Source of the DNA: Clostridia bacterium
Lineage (GTDB): Bacteria > Bacillota > Clostridia > Oscillospirales > Acutalibacteraceae
Direction of reading: 5' to 3'
Assembly: GCA_017516485.1 (NCBI GenBank)
Contig: JAFXCH010000021.1
Location: 62,001 to 126,000, forward strand
Length of the DNA: 64,000 bases
Shown here: positions 25,229 to 34,199 of the stretch, piece after piece
Layout: each line of letters opens with the position of its first letter
Numbering within the stretch: the stretch's first letter is position 1
The notes under the pieces: model-generated
Told to the model about the DNA's origin: nothing
What the model saw: only the letters and a program-made list of their open reading frames with translations
Databases searched by the model: none
Position numbers and translations under genes: made by a program

Positions 25229-26590
25229 ATGGGACTTCTTGACAGAATAGACGGTCAGAAAAAACTGACGTTACAAAAAGGCGACACAGCTGAGCAAGCT
25301 GAAAAAACAAAAGAAAAAGCCGCAACCGAAGAAACGGTTGAAGACCCGTATCTTGAAACGAAACGCAGAATTCATTTGGCAATTATCGACGAAATGAACA
25401 AAAGCGGTCAGACAATAACAGACCGCGATGCAATGTACAAAATCGTTGATGACAAGGTCAATGAAGACGATTTCCTGATTCCGCGTATTGACAGAGAAAA
25501 GGTTGCGACAGATCTTTTTAACGACATTATGGGCTACGGCCCTATTGAAGTACTTATTCAGGATCCGTCAATCAGTGAAATTATGGTAAACGGCCCGGAT
25601 AAGATATATATTGAAGACAAAGGTAAGCTTAAGCTTACCGACCTCAAGTTCAGGGATGAAGACCACCTGATGAATATTATCAACCGCATCGTTTCAAACG
25701 TCGGCAGACATGTTGACGAAGCAAGCCCTATGGTTGATGCAAGACTTGCTGACGGTTCCCGTGTCAACGCTATCATCCCTCCCCTATCGCTGATAGGTCC
25801 CGTGCTGACAATCAGAAAGTTCGGCAAAAAGCCGATAACGGCACAGCAGCTTTTAAAGTTCGGTTCACTTAACCCCGATATGCTTCATTTCCTTGAAGCG
25901 TGTGTAAAGGGTAAGCTGAATATAGTTGTTACAGGCGGTACGGGTTCGGGAAAGACAACACTTTTGAATGTTCTTTCTTCTTACATACCGGAAGATGAAC
26001 GTATAGTAACAATTGAAGACGCTGCGGAAGTTCAGCTCAAGCAGGAGCACGTAATAACACTTGAAGCAAGACCTGCTAACCTTGAAGGCAAGGGTGCGGT
26101 TACAATACGTAATCTTGTAAAAAACGCCCTTCGTATGCGCCCCGACAGAATAATCGTCGGTGAAGTACGTTCGGAAGAAACGCTGGATATGCTGCAGGCT
26201 ATGAACACAGGTCACGACGGTTCGCTTACAACAACTCACGCAAACTCACCGCGCGATACCGTGGCAAGACTTGAAACAATGGTTCTTATGAGTGGTATGG
26301 AACTGCCGCTCAAAGCTATCAGAGACCAGATTTCTTCAGCTATTGACCTTATCGTTCAGCAGAGCCGTCTGCGAGACGGTACAAGAAAAATAACTTCCAT
26401 AACCGAAGTAATCGGTATGGAAGGCGATGTAGTAAGTATGCAGGATATATTTGTTTACGAAACCGACGGCACAGTTGATGCATCGGGCAAATTCGTGGGC
26501 AAGTTCCGTGCAACAGGAGTAAGACCGAAATGCCTTAAAAAAATCAAAGGAAACGGAGTGACGGTCAATAATGAATGGTTTGCAGATTAG
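25229..26590 (+). CDS. tadA: TadA/CpaF secretion ATPase
   Basis: A 453-aa type II/IV secretion ATPase with an N-terminal domain (residues 1-160), Walker [13 protein letters not shown] near residue 235, the Asp box [12 protein letters not shown], Walker B-type RIIVGEVR and the His box. It powers pilus assembly and possibly retraction on the cytoplasmic side. It overlaps tadB by 20 bases. All catalytic motifs are intact. Confidence 0.96.
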   Translation: MGLLDRIDGQKKLTLQKGDTAEQAEKTKEKAATEETVEDPYLETKRRIHLAIIDEMNKSGQTITDRDAMYKIVDDKVNEDDFLIPRIDREKVATDLFNDIMGYGPIEVLIQDPSISEIMVNGPDKIYIEDKGKLKLTDLKFRDEDHLMNIINRIVSNVGRHVDEASPMVDARLADGSRVNAIIPPLSLIGPVLTIRKFGKKPITAQQLLKFGSLNPDMLHFLEACVKGKLNIVVTGGTGSGKTTLLNVLSSYIPEDERIVTIEDAAEVQLKQEHVITLEARPANLEGKGAVTIRNLVKNALRMRPDRIIVGEVRSEETLDMLQAMNTGHDGSLTTTHANSPRDTVARLETMVLMSGMELPLKAIRDQISSAIDLIVQQSRLRDGTRKITSITEVIGMEGDVVSMQDIFVYETDGTVDASGKFVGKFRATGVRPKCLKKIKGNGVTVNNEWFAD

Positions 26591-27563
26591 TACAATTATT
26601 CTTGCCGTTGCAATAGCTCTGTTCTCTTTCTTTCTCTGGGTCAGCATTATGGGTACGGTAACGCAAGGCCGTCGCACTGTTGAAAAACGTGTTAATAAAA
26701 TAGCGAGTAAAAAAAGCGGCCTGACCTTGCAGATTCAGGAAAAGAAAAAAGAACGCAAATCCTCAATTTTAAAAAGAGCAATTAACAGTAACGGTAAACA
26801 TTCGGTACAGCGTAAAAAGCTTATGGATACGATTTTCAACGAGCTTATTCTGGCCGATATAATGATGAAGCCCGAAGAATTCACTCTTATATGGATAATG
26901 CTTACCTTTGTTCCGGCAGGACTCGCAGCTTTGTTCCGTCTTGGTGTTATGCCTTCGGCAACGCTTGCGGCAATAGGTGCATTTATTCCGATTATTTTTA
27001 TCAAAATAAAAAAGGATAAACGCAGAAAAGCCTTTGAAGCACAGCTTGGCGATACGCTTATAATGATGTGCAACGGCTTGCGCTCGGGTTTTTCATTTAA
27101 CCAGGTAATGGAAAACGTAGCCAACGATATGCCGCCGCCGATAGGCATAGAATTCGGCAGAGTCTGTAACGAAATCCGTTACGGTGCAACAATGGAAGAA
27201 GCACTCAACAATATGTGCGACCGCGTTAAAAGTGCTGACCTTATGCTTGTAGTTTCTGCTGTACTTATTCAGCGTACAACGGGCGGTAATCTTTCTGAAA
27301 TGCTTTCAACAATTTCCCACACAATCCGCGAAAGAATAAAAATCAAAGGCGAAATAAACTCCATCACCGCTCAGGGCCGAATGTCAGGTCTTATTATCGG
27401 TGCCCTGCCAATAGGCATAGCGGCAGTGCTGATGGTAGTAAATCCCGATTATATGTCTACCTTCTTTACCACAAAGATAGGCAACATAATGCTTGTAGTT
27501 TCAGTTGTAATGGAGGTAATCGGATTTTTCGCAATAAGAAAGGTAGTTACCATAGACTATTGA
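26571..27563 (+). CDS. tadB: TadB-like inner-membrane platform protein
   Basis: A 330-aa protein with an N-terminal helix (residues 5-28), two more helices near residues 105-145, a T2SSF domain (FEAQLGDTLIMMCNGLRSGFSFNQVMENVANDMPPPIG) and C-terminal helices. It forms the membrane platform together with TadC. The start lies 20 bases inside tadA, with AACGGAGTGAC as SD. Confidence 0.92.
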   Translation: MNGLQISTIILAVAIALFSFFLWVSIMGTVTQGRRTVEKRVNKIASKKSGLTLQIQEKKKERKSSILKRAINSNGKHSVQRKKLMDTIFNELILADIMMKPEEFTLIWIMLTFVPAGLAALFRLGVMPSATLAAIGAFIPIIFIKIKKDKRRKAFEAQLGDTLIMMCNGLRSGFSFNQVMENVANDMPPPIGIEFGRVCNEIRYGATMEEALNNMCDRVKSADLMLVVSAVLIQRTTGGNLSEMLSTISHTIRERIKIKGEINSITAQGRMSGLIIGALPIGIAAVLMVVNPDYMSTFFTTKIGNIMLVVSVVMEVIGFFAIRKVVTIDY

Positions 27564-27579
27564 TACGGAGGTGAGCTTT

Positions 27580-28503
27580 TTGGAATTTCTCGTTATTGCT
27601 TATTCGTTCCTTGCGTTTATTTTAGTAGTGCTTCTGGCATCTCCCGCAGGACAGAGAATGGATAAAAAGCGAAGCAGGATTGACAGAATCAACAATTCGG
27701 TCGGTCAGCCCATATTCAAAGAACTGGAGCTCCCCTTTTACGAAAGAATTCTCGGCAAGGGTATAAAAAGCGTTTCCGCCAAATTCAGCAAGCTCCTTCC
27801 TCAAAAGAAAAGTGCCCGTAAAACAAAGGCACTTGAAGCTATCGGCAAACAGCTTCGTTATGCCGGCATATTTATGGAAGCTTCCGATTTTCAGTTTATA
27901 AAGTATGCTTTTTTAGTCGGCGCTGTTTTTCTGACACTTGTAATTTCACTGGCGGTAAAAACTCAGGCGCTCATATCCCTGCTTATTATTATGGTGGGTG
28001 TACTGATAGGCATCATGGGGCCTACACTGTACCTTCGCTCACGCGTGTCAAGCCATCAGAAAGGTATCAAAAGGCAGCTGCCCGACGCAATGGATATGCT
28101 TTGTGTATGTATTGAAGCCGGTCTCGGTTTCGACGCGGCACTTTTAAAGGTTTCGCAAAAGCTCAAAGGACCGTTTATTGACGAGCTTCTGATTGTTTAC
28201 CGCGAAATCCAGATGGGAAGAACAAGGCGCGAAGCTTTGCAGAATCTTTGCGACGCAACAAATCTCGACGAGCTTAAAACTTTTGCTTCCGCACTTGTTC
28301 AGGCAGAACAGCTCGGTATACCGATTAACAACGTAATGCGTGCACAGTCCGAACAGCTGCGTACAGAAAGAAGCCAGCAGGCAAAAGAAAAAGGTATGAA
28401 AGCTTCTATCAAAATGCTGTTACCGATGCTGCTGTTCATCTTCCCCGTAGTTTTCATAATTCTTATGGGCCCGACAGTTCTTAATATAATTGATACATTT
28501 TAA
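27580..28503 (+). CDS. tadC: TadC-like inner-membrane platform protein (TTG start)
   Basis: A 307-aa protein with the same organisation as TadB: an N-terminal helix, helices near 105-150, a T2SSF domain (KRQLPDAMDMLCVCIEAGLGFDAALLKVSQKL) and a terminal helix. Start: the GTG at 27571 is part of the SD GGAGGTG itself, so the TTG at 27580 is the better start. The stop TAA shares its last base with the next ATG (TAATG). Confidence 0.92.
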   Translation: MEFLVIAYSFLAFILVVLLASPAGQRMDKKRSRIDRINNSVGQPIFKELELPFYERILGKGIKSVSAKFSKLLPQKKSARKTKALEAIGKQLRYAGIFMEASDFQFIKYAFLVGAVFLTLVISLAVKTQALISLLIIMVGVLIGIMGPTLYLRSRVSSHQKGIKRQLPDAMDMLCVCIEAGLGFDAALLKVSQKLKGPFIDELLIVYREIQMGRTRREALQNLCDATNLDELKTFASALVQAEQLGIPINNVMRAQSEQLRTERSQQAKEKGMKASIKMLLPMLLFIFPVVFIILMGPTVLNIIDTF

Positions 28504-28868
28504 TGCTTATGAAAAAAATAATAATTATTAACAACAATAAAATAGTTACAAAAAATGCAGAACTTGCAGATTCTTTCTTCACCCGTTTCAGGGGGCTGAT
28601 GTTCCGCAAATCAATAGCTGACGATTATGCGTTGGTTATTACCCCTTGCAATCAGATACATATGCTGAATATGAAATTTGCAATTGATGCTGTATACCTT
28701 GATAAAGCAAATAAAGTTGTAAAAGTAGAACGCAATATACAACCGGGTAAAATATGCAAAACGGTAAAGCAGGCAAGCAGTGTGATTGAAGTTAAAGCCT
28801 TTTCTGCCGCACAGCTCGGTATACATGAAGGTGACACACTCAAAACAACTGTGGGGGATGAAAAATGA
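28503..28868 (+). CDS. DUF192 family protein
   Basis: A 121-aa protein with the DUF192 pattern: RFRGLMFRKSI near residue 28, the CNQIHMLNMKFAIDAVYLD core, and AAQLGIHEGDTL at the end. The Cys-x-x-H-M/T-x-x-M core replaces the more usual P-C-x-S-I-H-T/M. The function of DUF192 is not established; it recurs next to Tad genes. There is no export signal. It is translationally coupled on both sides (TAATG with tadC, ATGA with the next gene). Confidence 0.85.
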   Translation: MLMKKIIIINNNKIVTKNAELADSFFTRFRGLMFRKSIADDYALVITPCNQIHMLNMKFAIDAVYLDKANKVVKVERNIQPGKICKTVKQASSVIEVKAFSAAQLGIHEGDTLKTTVGDEK

Positions 28869-29857
28869 AAAAAAATAAAAACGAAACCGCAAAAAGCATC
28901 GCGCTTGAAGAAACAAAAAACACAGCGAAAAATCCACCCGCACGCGGCAAAGAAAGCGGAGAAATCGAAACACTTTTTAAAAAAGTGCTTTACGGCTACG
29001 ACCCTGATGAAGTAGCCTCTTACATAAATGAGCTTAATCATACATATCAAACCGAATCGCGTATGCATGAATCAAAGCTTTCTTCGCTCAAAGAAGAACT
29101 TGTACTTTCAAACAGAGAGCGTAACCTATACATCGAAAAATATAAAGAGTGTCAGGCAAAACTTGATTCTCTTGAAACCCCCGACAAAACAGCGGACAGT
29201 AAAGAATACGAAAATATTATTGCCGAACTCAAAGCACGCTGTGAACTGCTTGAATCTGAAAACGCTTCCTTACAGTCAGCCCAAAACAACACTTCCGAAA
29301 AAGATTATACGGAAAAAATCTATTCCCTTGAAACTGAAAACGCAGACCTTAAAGCAACTGTTGAAGCATCCAAACGCGAAAATTCAGAGCTTTTGAGCAG
29401 GCTTCAGAAAAACGAAAATATAACTGAAGAATACAAGACAGTTTTTGCACAGCTTGAAGCAACTAAAGCACAGCTTGCCGCAAAAGAAAAAGAGCTTGAA
29501 GAAAAGAACTCAAGCCTTGAGGAAAAATCGGATAAAATAAACTTCCTACTTACCGAAACAGAAAAAATCAAAAAGCAAGCTGCAGAGCTTGAAATCAAAA
29601 ACAGCGTATTAAGTCAGCGTGTCAGCGAAAACGAAGACGAAATTCTCCGACTTAAGGACGAAAACAAAATAAAGGCATTTGAATACGCAGAAAAAATAAA
29701 CTCACTTGAAACCGAACATGCCAAGAATAAGCTTGCAATGCAGAAAGAGCTAAAGCTTTACGGTTACTATGTTGACCGTGCAGAGCTTACCCTCGGCGAA
29801 CTTAACAAGCAGATAGAACAGCTGAAACAGTCAATAGATTCTGCGCAGAAAGAATAA
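28865..29857 (+). CDS. DivIVA-like coiled-coil protein in the Tad operon
   Basis: A 330-aa acidic/basic protein. Residues 38-60 (LFKKVLYGYDPDEVASYINEL) match the DivIVA N-terminal lipid-binding motif F-x-x-x-x-x-G-Y-D-x-x-E-V. The rest is a long heptad-rich coiled coil rich in E, K and L. DivIVA proteins mark curved membrane, so it may place the pilus machine at pole or septum together with TadZ; this is inference. Start overlaps the DUF192 stop (ATGA). Confidence 0.82.
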   Translation: MKKNKNETAKSIALEETKNTAKNPPARGKESGEIETLFKKVLYGYDPDEVASYINELNHTYQTESRMHESKLSSLKEELVLSNRERNLYIEKYKECQAKLDSLETPDKTADSKEYENIIAELKARCELLESENASLQSAQNNTSEKDYTEKIYSLETENADLKATVEASKRENSELLSRLQKNENITEEYKTVFAQLEATKAQLAAKEKELEEKNSSLEEKSDKINFLLTETEKIKKQAAELEIKNSVLSQRVSENEDEILRLKDENKIKAFEYAEKINSLETEHAKNKLAMQKELKLYGYYVDRAELTLGELNKQIEQLKQSIDSAQKE

Positions 29858-29890
29858 AAACGGTATTACCTTTTGAAGGGAGTGCTTGCA

Positions 29891-31639
29891 ATGCTGAGGA
29901 ACAGGATAAAATCTTTGACAAAAAAAGAAGACGGTGCGGTAATGGTTATTGCGGCATTTTGCCTTGTAGCATTTTTATCCGTAGCTTCACTTGTTACGGA
30001 TATGGGACTTAAATACCACCAGAAAAGCAAACTGCAAAGTGCAATGGACGCTGCAGCACTTGCCGCTGTACGCTGTATGCCCGATAAGCAGACCGCAAAA
30101 GCAGTTGCGCTCGAATACGTTGAAAAAAACGGCTTTACAACCGACAGCGTAATTGTTGAATTTCCGAGTGATGAAATAGTCCGCGTCTCCGATTCAAGAG
30201 AATGTAAAACCATTTTTGCAAGCCTTTTCGATACCGATTCCGTTCAGATAAATGCCAAAGCTGCAGCACGCTATGTCAACAAAAATATGGCTATAGATTT
30301 TGAGTACCTGATGTTCCACGGTGACACTTCACAGTTCAACTTAAACGGCCACTATAATATCGGCGGCAGTATTTTCGGCAACGGAAACGTATACGCAAAC
30401 GGTGGCGGCTGTACAATAACCGGAACAGTTTTTTCAGCTCAAAACGCTGATTATAACCAATACAGTGTAACTGTAAATCACCTTGAGGATTATGTAAAAG
30501 CTCAGCAAATGCCTGACTTTGATGCAACAATTATGGCTGTTGCTCCTGTTGCAACCGAAGGAATGTTTCAAAAATATTATGCTCCTGTAAACAAACTCAA
30601 CTTTTATCTTAACCGTTATTCTGCAGGCGCAACAATAAACTCATCTGTATCAATTAACGGTAACACTTACTGCGCAGGCACTCTTTCAACAGGCTATTTT
30701 TCTGATGTACTTATTATATACGGTGATTTGTATGTTGAGGGCGATTTCAATCCGCAGTGTCCTGTTTATGTAAAGGGCAATATGTATTGCGGCGGAAATC
30801 TTACCACTACATGGGACAAATCATTTTCCGTCGGCGGCAATTTATATGTAGCCGGCAACACAACCTTCCAGGGCAACACACAGATTTACGGTAATTATTT
30901 TTATACCGGCGGCAACCTTACCCGCGGCTCAAACTACAGCCTGCTGTGCGATTGTGAAACCTATGCAGGCGGCAACATAAAACTCAACGGCCCCACAACC
31001 TTCAACGGTCCGGTTTATTGCCGAGGAATTTTTGATAAACAAGGCAGTGTACAAATGAGCGTAAAGGGTAATATGTATGTTTACGATACGCTAAAACTAC
31101 AAAGCGGAGGCACTACCGTAAACGGCAATATTTACGTCTGGGGTAAAAAAGCAACAGACGAAGCTCCGGCAACCGATATTTCAGGTCCGTTCACGCTCAA
31201 CGGAGACCTTTACAACAGAAAAGAAGAGCTGCTGCTTTCGGGACAGGGTGAATATAAAATAAAAGGTATTATATACAGCGGCGGCAAGCTTTCAACAAAT
31301 CAAGGCTCAAGCGGCATTACATTGAGCGGCTGTATGATAGCTGAAGACGATATAAAAATCGGCGGCAGTACGCACACATACAACGAGGCAGGCGGAACGC
31401 TTTCTATCTATTCACGCAAAGGTGATATCACACTCTATTCTCAGCAGGGCGGATTCGATTTGTGGGGTATAATATATGCACCCAAAGGAAATGTCGCACT
31501 TGCTTCGGGTGATTTTGATATTCACGGCAGTATCATCGGCAATACTTTAACCTGCAACCCCGGCGGTTTGACTATGGGCAGTAATGACCGCGAGCTCCCC
31601 TTCTCCCAATCCGTAAAAGCCGCAGTGCTTATTGAGTAA
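29891..31639 (+). CDS. tadG: TadG-like protein with a predicted beta-solenoid
   Basis: A 582-aa protein. The N-terminus is TadG-like: a basic leader ending KKEDG, then a hydrophobic segment AVMVIAAFCLVAFLSVASLV and the HQKSKLQSAMDAAALAAVR motif. From about residue 140 to the end there are many short repeats of the form G-N-x-Y-(A/C/V)-G-G, predicting a right-handed beta-solenoid. The position-5 glutamate of real prepilins is absent, so it may not be processed. ATG 29891 follows SD GAAGGGAG. Last gene of the operon; terminator at 31666. Confidence 0.85.
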   Translation: MLRNRIKSLTKKEDGAVMVIAAFCLVAFLSVASLVTDMGLKYHQKSKLQSAMDAAALAAVRCMPDKQTAKAVALEYVEKNGFTTDSVIVEFPSDEIVRVSDSRECKTIFASLFDTDSVQINAKAAARYVNKNMAIDFEYLMFHGDTSQFNLNGHYNIGGSIFGNGNVYANGGGCTITGTVFSAQNADYNQYSVTVNHLEDYVKAQQMPDFDATIMAVAPVATEGMFQKYYAPVNKLNFYLNRYSAGATINSSVSINGNTYCAGTLSTGYFSDVLIIYGDLYVEGDFNPQCPVYVKGNMYCGGNLTTTWDKSFSVGGNLYVAGNTTFQGNTQIYGNYFYTGGNLTRGSNYSLLCDCETYAGGNIKLNGPTTFNGPVYCRGIFDKQGSVQMSVKGNMYVYDTLKLQSGGTTVNGNIYVWGKKATDEAPATDISGPFTLNGDLYNRKEELLLSGQGEYKIKGIIYSGGKLSTNQGSSGITLSGCMIAEDDIKIGGSTHTYNEAGGTLSIYSRKGDITLYSQQGGFDLWGIIYAPKGNVALASGDFDIHGSIIGNTLTCNPGGLTMGSNDRELPFSQSVKAAVLIE

Positions 31640-31665
31640 AATCATAAAAAGGTAATAACAGAACT

Positions 31666-31718
31666 TTAAACCACTTCAGTCAATACCGATACCGGTAAAG
31701 ATATGAAGTGGTTTTGTA
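31666..31718 (+). terminator. Terminator of the Tad operon
   Basis: AAACCACTTCA (31668-31678) pairs with TGAAGTGGTTTT (31704-31715), followed by GTATT; it starts 27 bases after the tadG stop codon. Confidence 0.82.
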
Positions 31719-31747
31719 TTGCTTTTCACATCTCACTATACTATAAT
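31719..31747 (+). promoter_or_regulatory. Promoter before the DUF4186 gene
   Basis: TTGCTT (31719-31724), 17 bases, TATAAT (31742-31747), located right after the Tad terminator and 40 bases before the ATG. Confidence 0.72.
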
Positions 31748-31786
31748 TGATTGTAATAACAGAGATATGGAAGCTTATTGATTACT

Positions 31787-32149
31787 ATGCCTACAATTAA
31801 CGAAGCTTTATTGAAATTAAAAGACTCAAAATTCAGGGCAGGATTTCACCTGTCCGAAAAAGAGAGAGAATATGTTGCCGATAAGGGTATGGACACCGTC
31901 AGAAAACACGCGCAGGATTTTATCCGCACGCGTCTTGCTCCTGCATATCCGCCAAACGACGGCAAACAGACTCCGATGCGAGGTCACCCTGTATTTGTTG
32001 CACAGCACGCCTGTGCCTGCTGCTGCAGAGGCTGCCTTGAAAAATGGTATAAAGTTCCTCAGGGCAAAGCCTTGTCCGAAATTCAGCAAGAAAAAATCGT
32101 GAATCTTCTTATGGCGTGGATAGCGGAAGAAACAAGAAACGAGGATTAA
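31787..32149 (+). CDS. DUF4186 family protein
   Basis: A 120-aa protein with the family block FIRTRLAPAYPPNDGKQTPMRGHPVFVAQHACACCCRG, including the CACCCRGCL cysteine cluster that may bind a metal. Function unknown. The ribosome site GGAAG is 14 bases from this ATG but 5 from an in-frame TTG at 31778, so the start is not fully settled. It is followed after 1 base by the deformylase-like gene. Confidence 0.82.
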   Translation: MPTINEALLKLKDSKFRAGFHLSEKEREYVADKGMDTVRKHAQDFIRTRLAPAYPPNDGKQTPMRGHPVFVAQHACACCCRGCLEKWYKVPQGKALSEIQQEKIVNLLMAWIAEETRNED

Positions 32150-32150
32150 T

Positions 32151-32564
32151 ATGGTAAAAGAACTCATACATGACCCGATTTTGCTCAGCATCAAATCAGA
32201 GGTCGCAACAAAAGAAGATTTGCAGGCAGCACAGGATTTGCTCGATACTTTAACCGCTCATAAAGACGATTGTGTCGGTATGGCGGCGAATATGATTGGC
32301 GTGCATAAGCGTATTATAGCTTTTGATAACGACGGCACGTATATGGTTATGTTCAACCCCGAAATAATTAAAAAATCGGAACCCTACGATGCAGAAGAAG
32401 GTTGCCTTTCTCTGCTCGGCGGACCCCGAAAGTGCAAGCGGTATAAAACAATAAAAGTGCAGTGGCAGACAGCTGAATTCCAGACCCGTATAAAAACATT
32501 TACAGGCTTCCCTGCACAGATAATTCAACATGAAGTTGACCATTGTAACGGAGTATTGATATGA
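32151..32564 (+). CDS. Peptide deformylase-like protein with altered motif 1
   Basis: A 137-aa protein with motif 2 EEGCLSL (metal-binding Cys) and motif 3 QHEVDHCNG (HExxH with the catalytic Glu). Motif 1 reads GMAANMIG; standard enzymes have GxxAAxQIG, so the oxyanion-stabilising Gln is a Met. It is also shorter than housekeeping deformylases (about 150-190 aa). It may act on a special formylated substrate or be weakly active. A second, standard def gene would be expected elsewhere. Coupled with DUF4186. Confidence 0.85.
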   Translation: MVKELIHDPILLSIKSEVATKEDLQAAQDLLDTLTAHKDDCVGMAANMIGVHKRIIAFDNDGTYMVMFNPEIIKKSEPYDAEEGCLSLLGGPRKCKRYKTIKVQWQTAEFQTRIKTFTGFPAQIIQHEVDHCNGVLI

Positions 32565-32565
32565 T

Positions 32566-32844
32566 AGCTTATACATACAAAATGCGATTGTTACGGTTGT
32601 TGCGCTCTACGATAAACCGCAGAGCCTGCCTCTGCCCGATATGTACGGCAAGAATCTGATTTTCAAAACAGGCGGTGTTGACGGCTGCGACTGCGACGAA
32701 ATCCTTTCGCTCATCGAGCAGGGCAAGATTGACACAACTCCGCTTATTACCCACCGCTTCGCACTCAAAGATATAGAAAAAGCCTACGAAATCTTTGAGA
32801 ATAAGCTTGACGGTGTAATAAAAATAGCAATTACAGGTGTATAA
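32566..32844 (+). pseudogene. C-terminal remnant of a zinc-type alcohol dehydrogenase
   Basis: From about 32581 the frame reads NAIVTVVALYDKPQSLPLPD, then YGKNLIFKTGGVD, the LITHRFALKDIEKAYEIFEN segment and a normal stop at 32844. These are the last 88 or so residues of a medium-chain dehydrogenase/reductase. No start codon, no cofactor-binding Rossmann part and no catalytic zinc residues remain. The frame begins right after the deformylase stop, so the 5' part has been deleted. A 67-residue ORF from the ATG at 32641 lacks a ribosome site. Confidence 0.85.
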
Positions 32845-32896
32845 AAAACACCGCAGTTGATACTTTTCGTACCGACTGCGGTGTTGCTATTTTAAT
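32845..32896. terminator. Bidirectional terminator
   Basis: ACACCGCAGT (32848-32857) pairs with ACTGCGGTGT (32875-32884), with A and T runs on the two sides, between the dehydrogenase remnant and the convergent glycosidase gene. Confidence 0.87.
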
Positions 32897-32899
32897 AAA

Positions 32900-34114
32900 T
32901 CATTTTTCAAAAGCAGCCATGGCATCTTTTATTGCATAAAATGCAGGCTTTGGATTTCCGTTGACATCTGTTATTCCCCATGCGGTTTCATAGGGGCAGT
33001 CCGACTGTCCGCAGTACCAGCATGCAGGTGAATCCCTCCAGCAAAAAACGAAAAATCCTGCAAGACAGTCTATCTTTTTCAAAGCAGGCAAAAGTTCTCT
33101 GTAAAACTCAGCCTGACCCTCCGGCGTATGGGTTATACCTGTGAGTGTTTCATCGAGAAAGCAGTAGAAATGCTTATACATAGCCTCGAAAACTGCATCG
33201 CCCCAAGTTGCAGGGTCGGGATACTCCTCATAAACATGATATTTCAGCTCCGCCGGAAGTTTTGCGACAAAATTCTCAATGTCTGCACGTGCTGCTTCTT
33301 CGGAATCATAGCCGTAACGTGCAAGAATTTCGGCACGCTGTGCATCACTTTTCGGCTCTCCTGCACTGACAAAACCGAATTCTGCCACAATGATCGGCTT
33401 TTTAGTTATACTGTTTACCTTGCGGACTGCGGAAACATAGTCGTGCAGCTCGCCGCCGTACCACGTGCCGTAGTAAAGGTCAACGCCAACAAAATCCATA
33501 TACTGCAGATAAGGTTTCATAAGGTAGTGCAGCTCTTCCATAACACCTGCGGAGTTGTAACCAATTATCAGGTCGCCCTTGACTTCGCTGAGTGCCTCTG
33601 CCTGAATACCGATAAACTTTGCCGCCTGCTCCATTGTCAGCGGATATGTGAAGTTGGAAACACCCATCTCGTTTGTTATCTGTATTCCGCCTATAATATC
33701 ACGCAGGTCATTGCAGAGAAAAACGGCAATTTCCTTTGTGCGCTCTGCATTTTCGTCAGCTGACGGATCGAAACCGCCTATGTCAAAATATGATCTCGGG
33801 TAAGGTGTGATTGCAAGAACCTTGATTCCACGGTCGGCGTATCCCTTTGCTCTTTCTTTGAACTGAGTATAAGAGGTGCTGATGCTTCCGTCTGCGTTGT
33901 ACGGGTACGGAATATCAAAACGCACCCAACCAAGACCAAGCTCATCGATGCGCTCGTAATTTTCATCAGGATGGCAGACTCCGTAAATATATCCGCCCGT
34001 CTTTTCTTGAAGCAATTGAGTATCTTTATTTGTGCCGTTAAAGAAACCCGTTATTGATGTGAACAGCAAAGAAAATATAAGCAACACGGATTCAAACCAT
34101 TGAACTATATTCAT
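32900..34114 (-). CDS. Secreted/anchored clan GH-A-like glycoside hydrolase
   Basis: A 404-aa protein with an N-terminal hydrophobic segment (residues 4-23, VQWFESVLLIFSLLFTSITG) and a TIM barrel. GIQITNEMGVSN near residue 145 has the N-E pair of the acid/base strand, and PIIVAEFGFVSAG near residue 240 has the nucleophile glutamate; this spacing is that of clan GH-A (GH5/GH39/GH53-like). The exact family is not clear. ATG at 34114 chosen because the hydrophobic segment follows it; the frame is open to 34288 but encodes nothing sensible. SD AGCAGGT is moderate. Confidence 0.75.
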   Translation of the reverse strand: MNIVQWFESVLLIFSLLFTSITGFFNGTNKDTQLLQEKTGGYIYGVCHPDENYERIDELGLGWVRFDIPYPYNADGSISTSYTQFKERAKGYADRGIKVLAITPYPRSYFDIGGFDPSADENAERTKEIAVFLCNDLRDIIGGIQITNEMGVSNFTYPLTMEQAAKFIGIQAEALSEVKGDLIIGYNSAGVMEELHYLMKPYLQYMDFVGVDLYYGTWYGGELHDYVSAVRKVNSITKKPIIVAEFGFVSAGEPKSDAQRAEILARYGYDSEEAARADIENFVAKLPAELKYHVYEEYPDPATWGDAVFEAMYKHFYCFLDETLTGITHTPEGQAEFYRELLPALKKIDCLAGFFVFCWRDSPACWYCGQSDCPYETAWGITDVNGNPKPAFYAIKDAMAAFEK

Positions 34115-34199
34115 ACGAAAACCTGCTTTCTGTTTGTTTAAGTTTATAGTAGCAAACCCGACCGAAAAAAGCAAGACAAAACTGTATCGTATAAACACA

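Noticed and set aside
33128-33763. A 211-codon plus-strand frame inside the GH-A-like gene
   Set aside because: Antisense shadow, cysteine-rich, without SD; the minus-strand frame has catalytic motifs.
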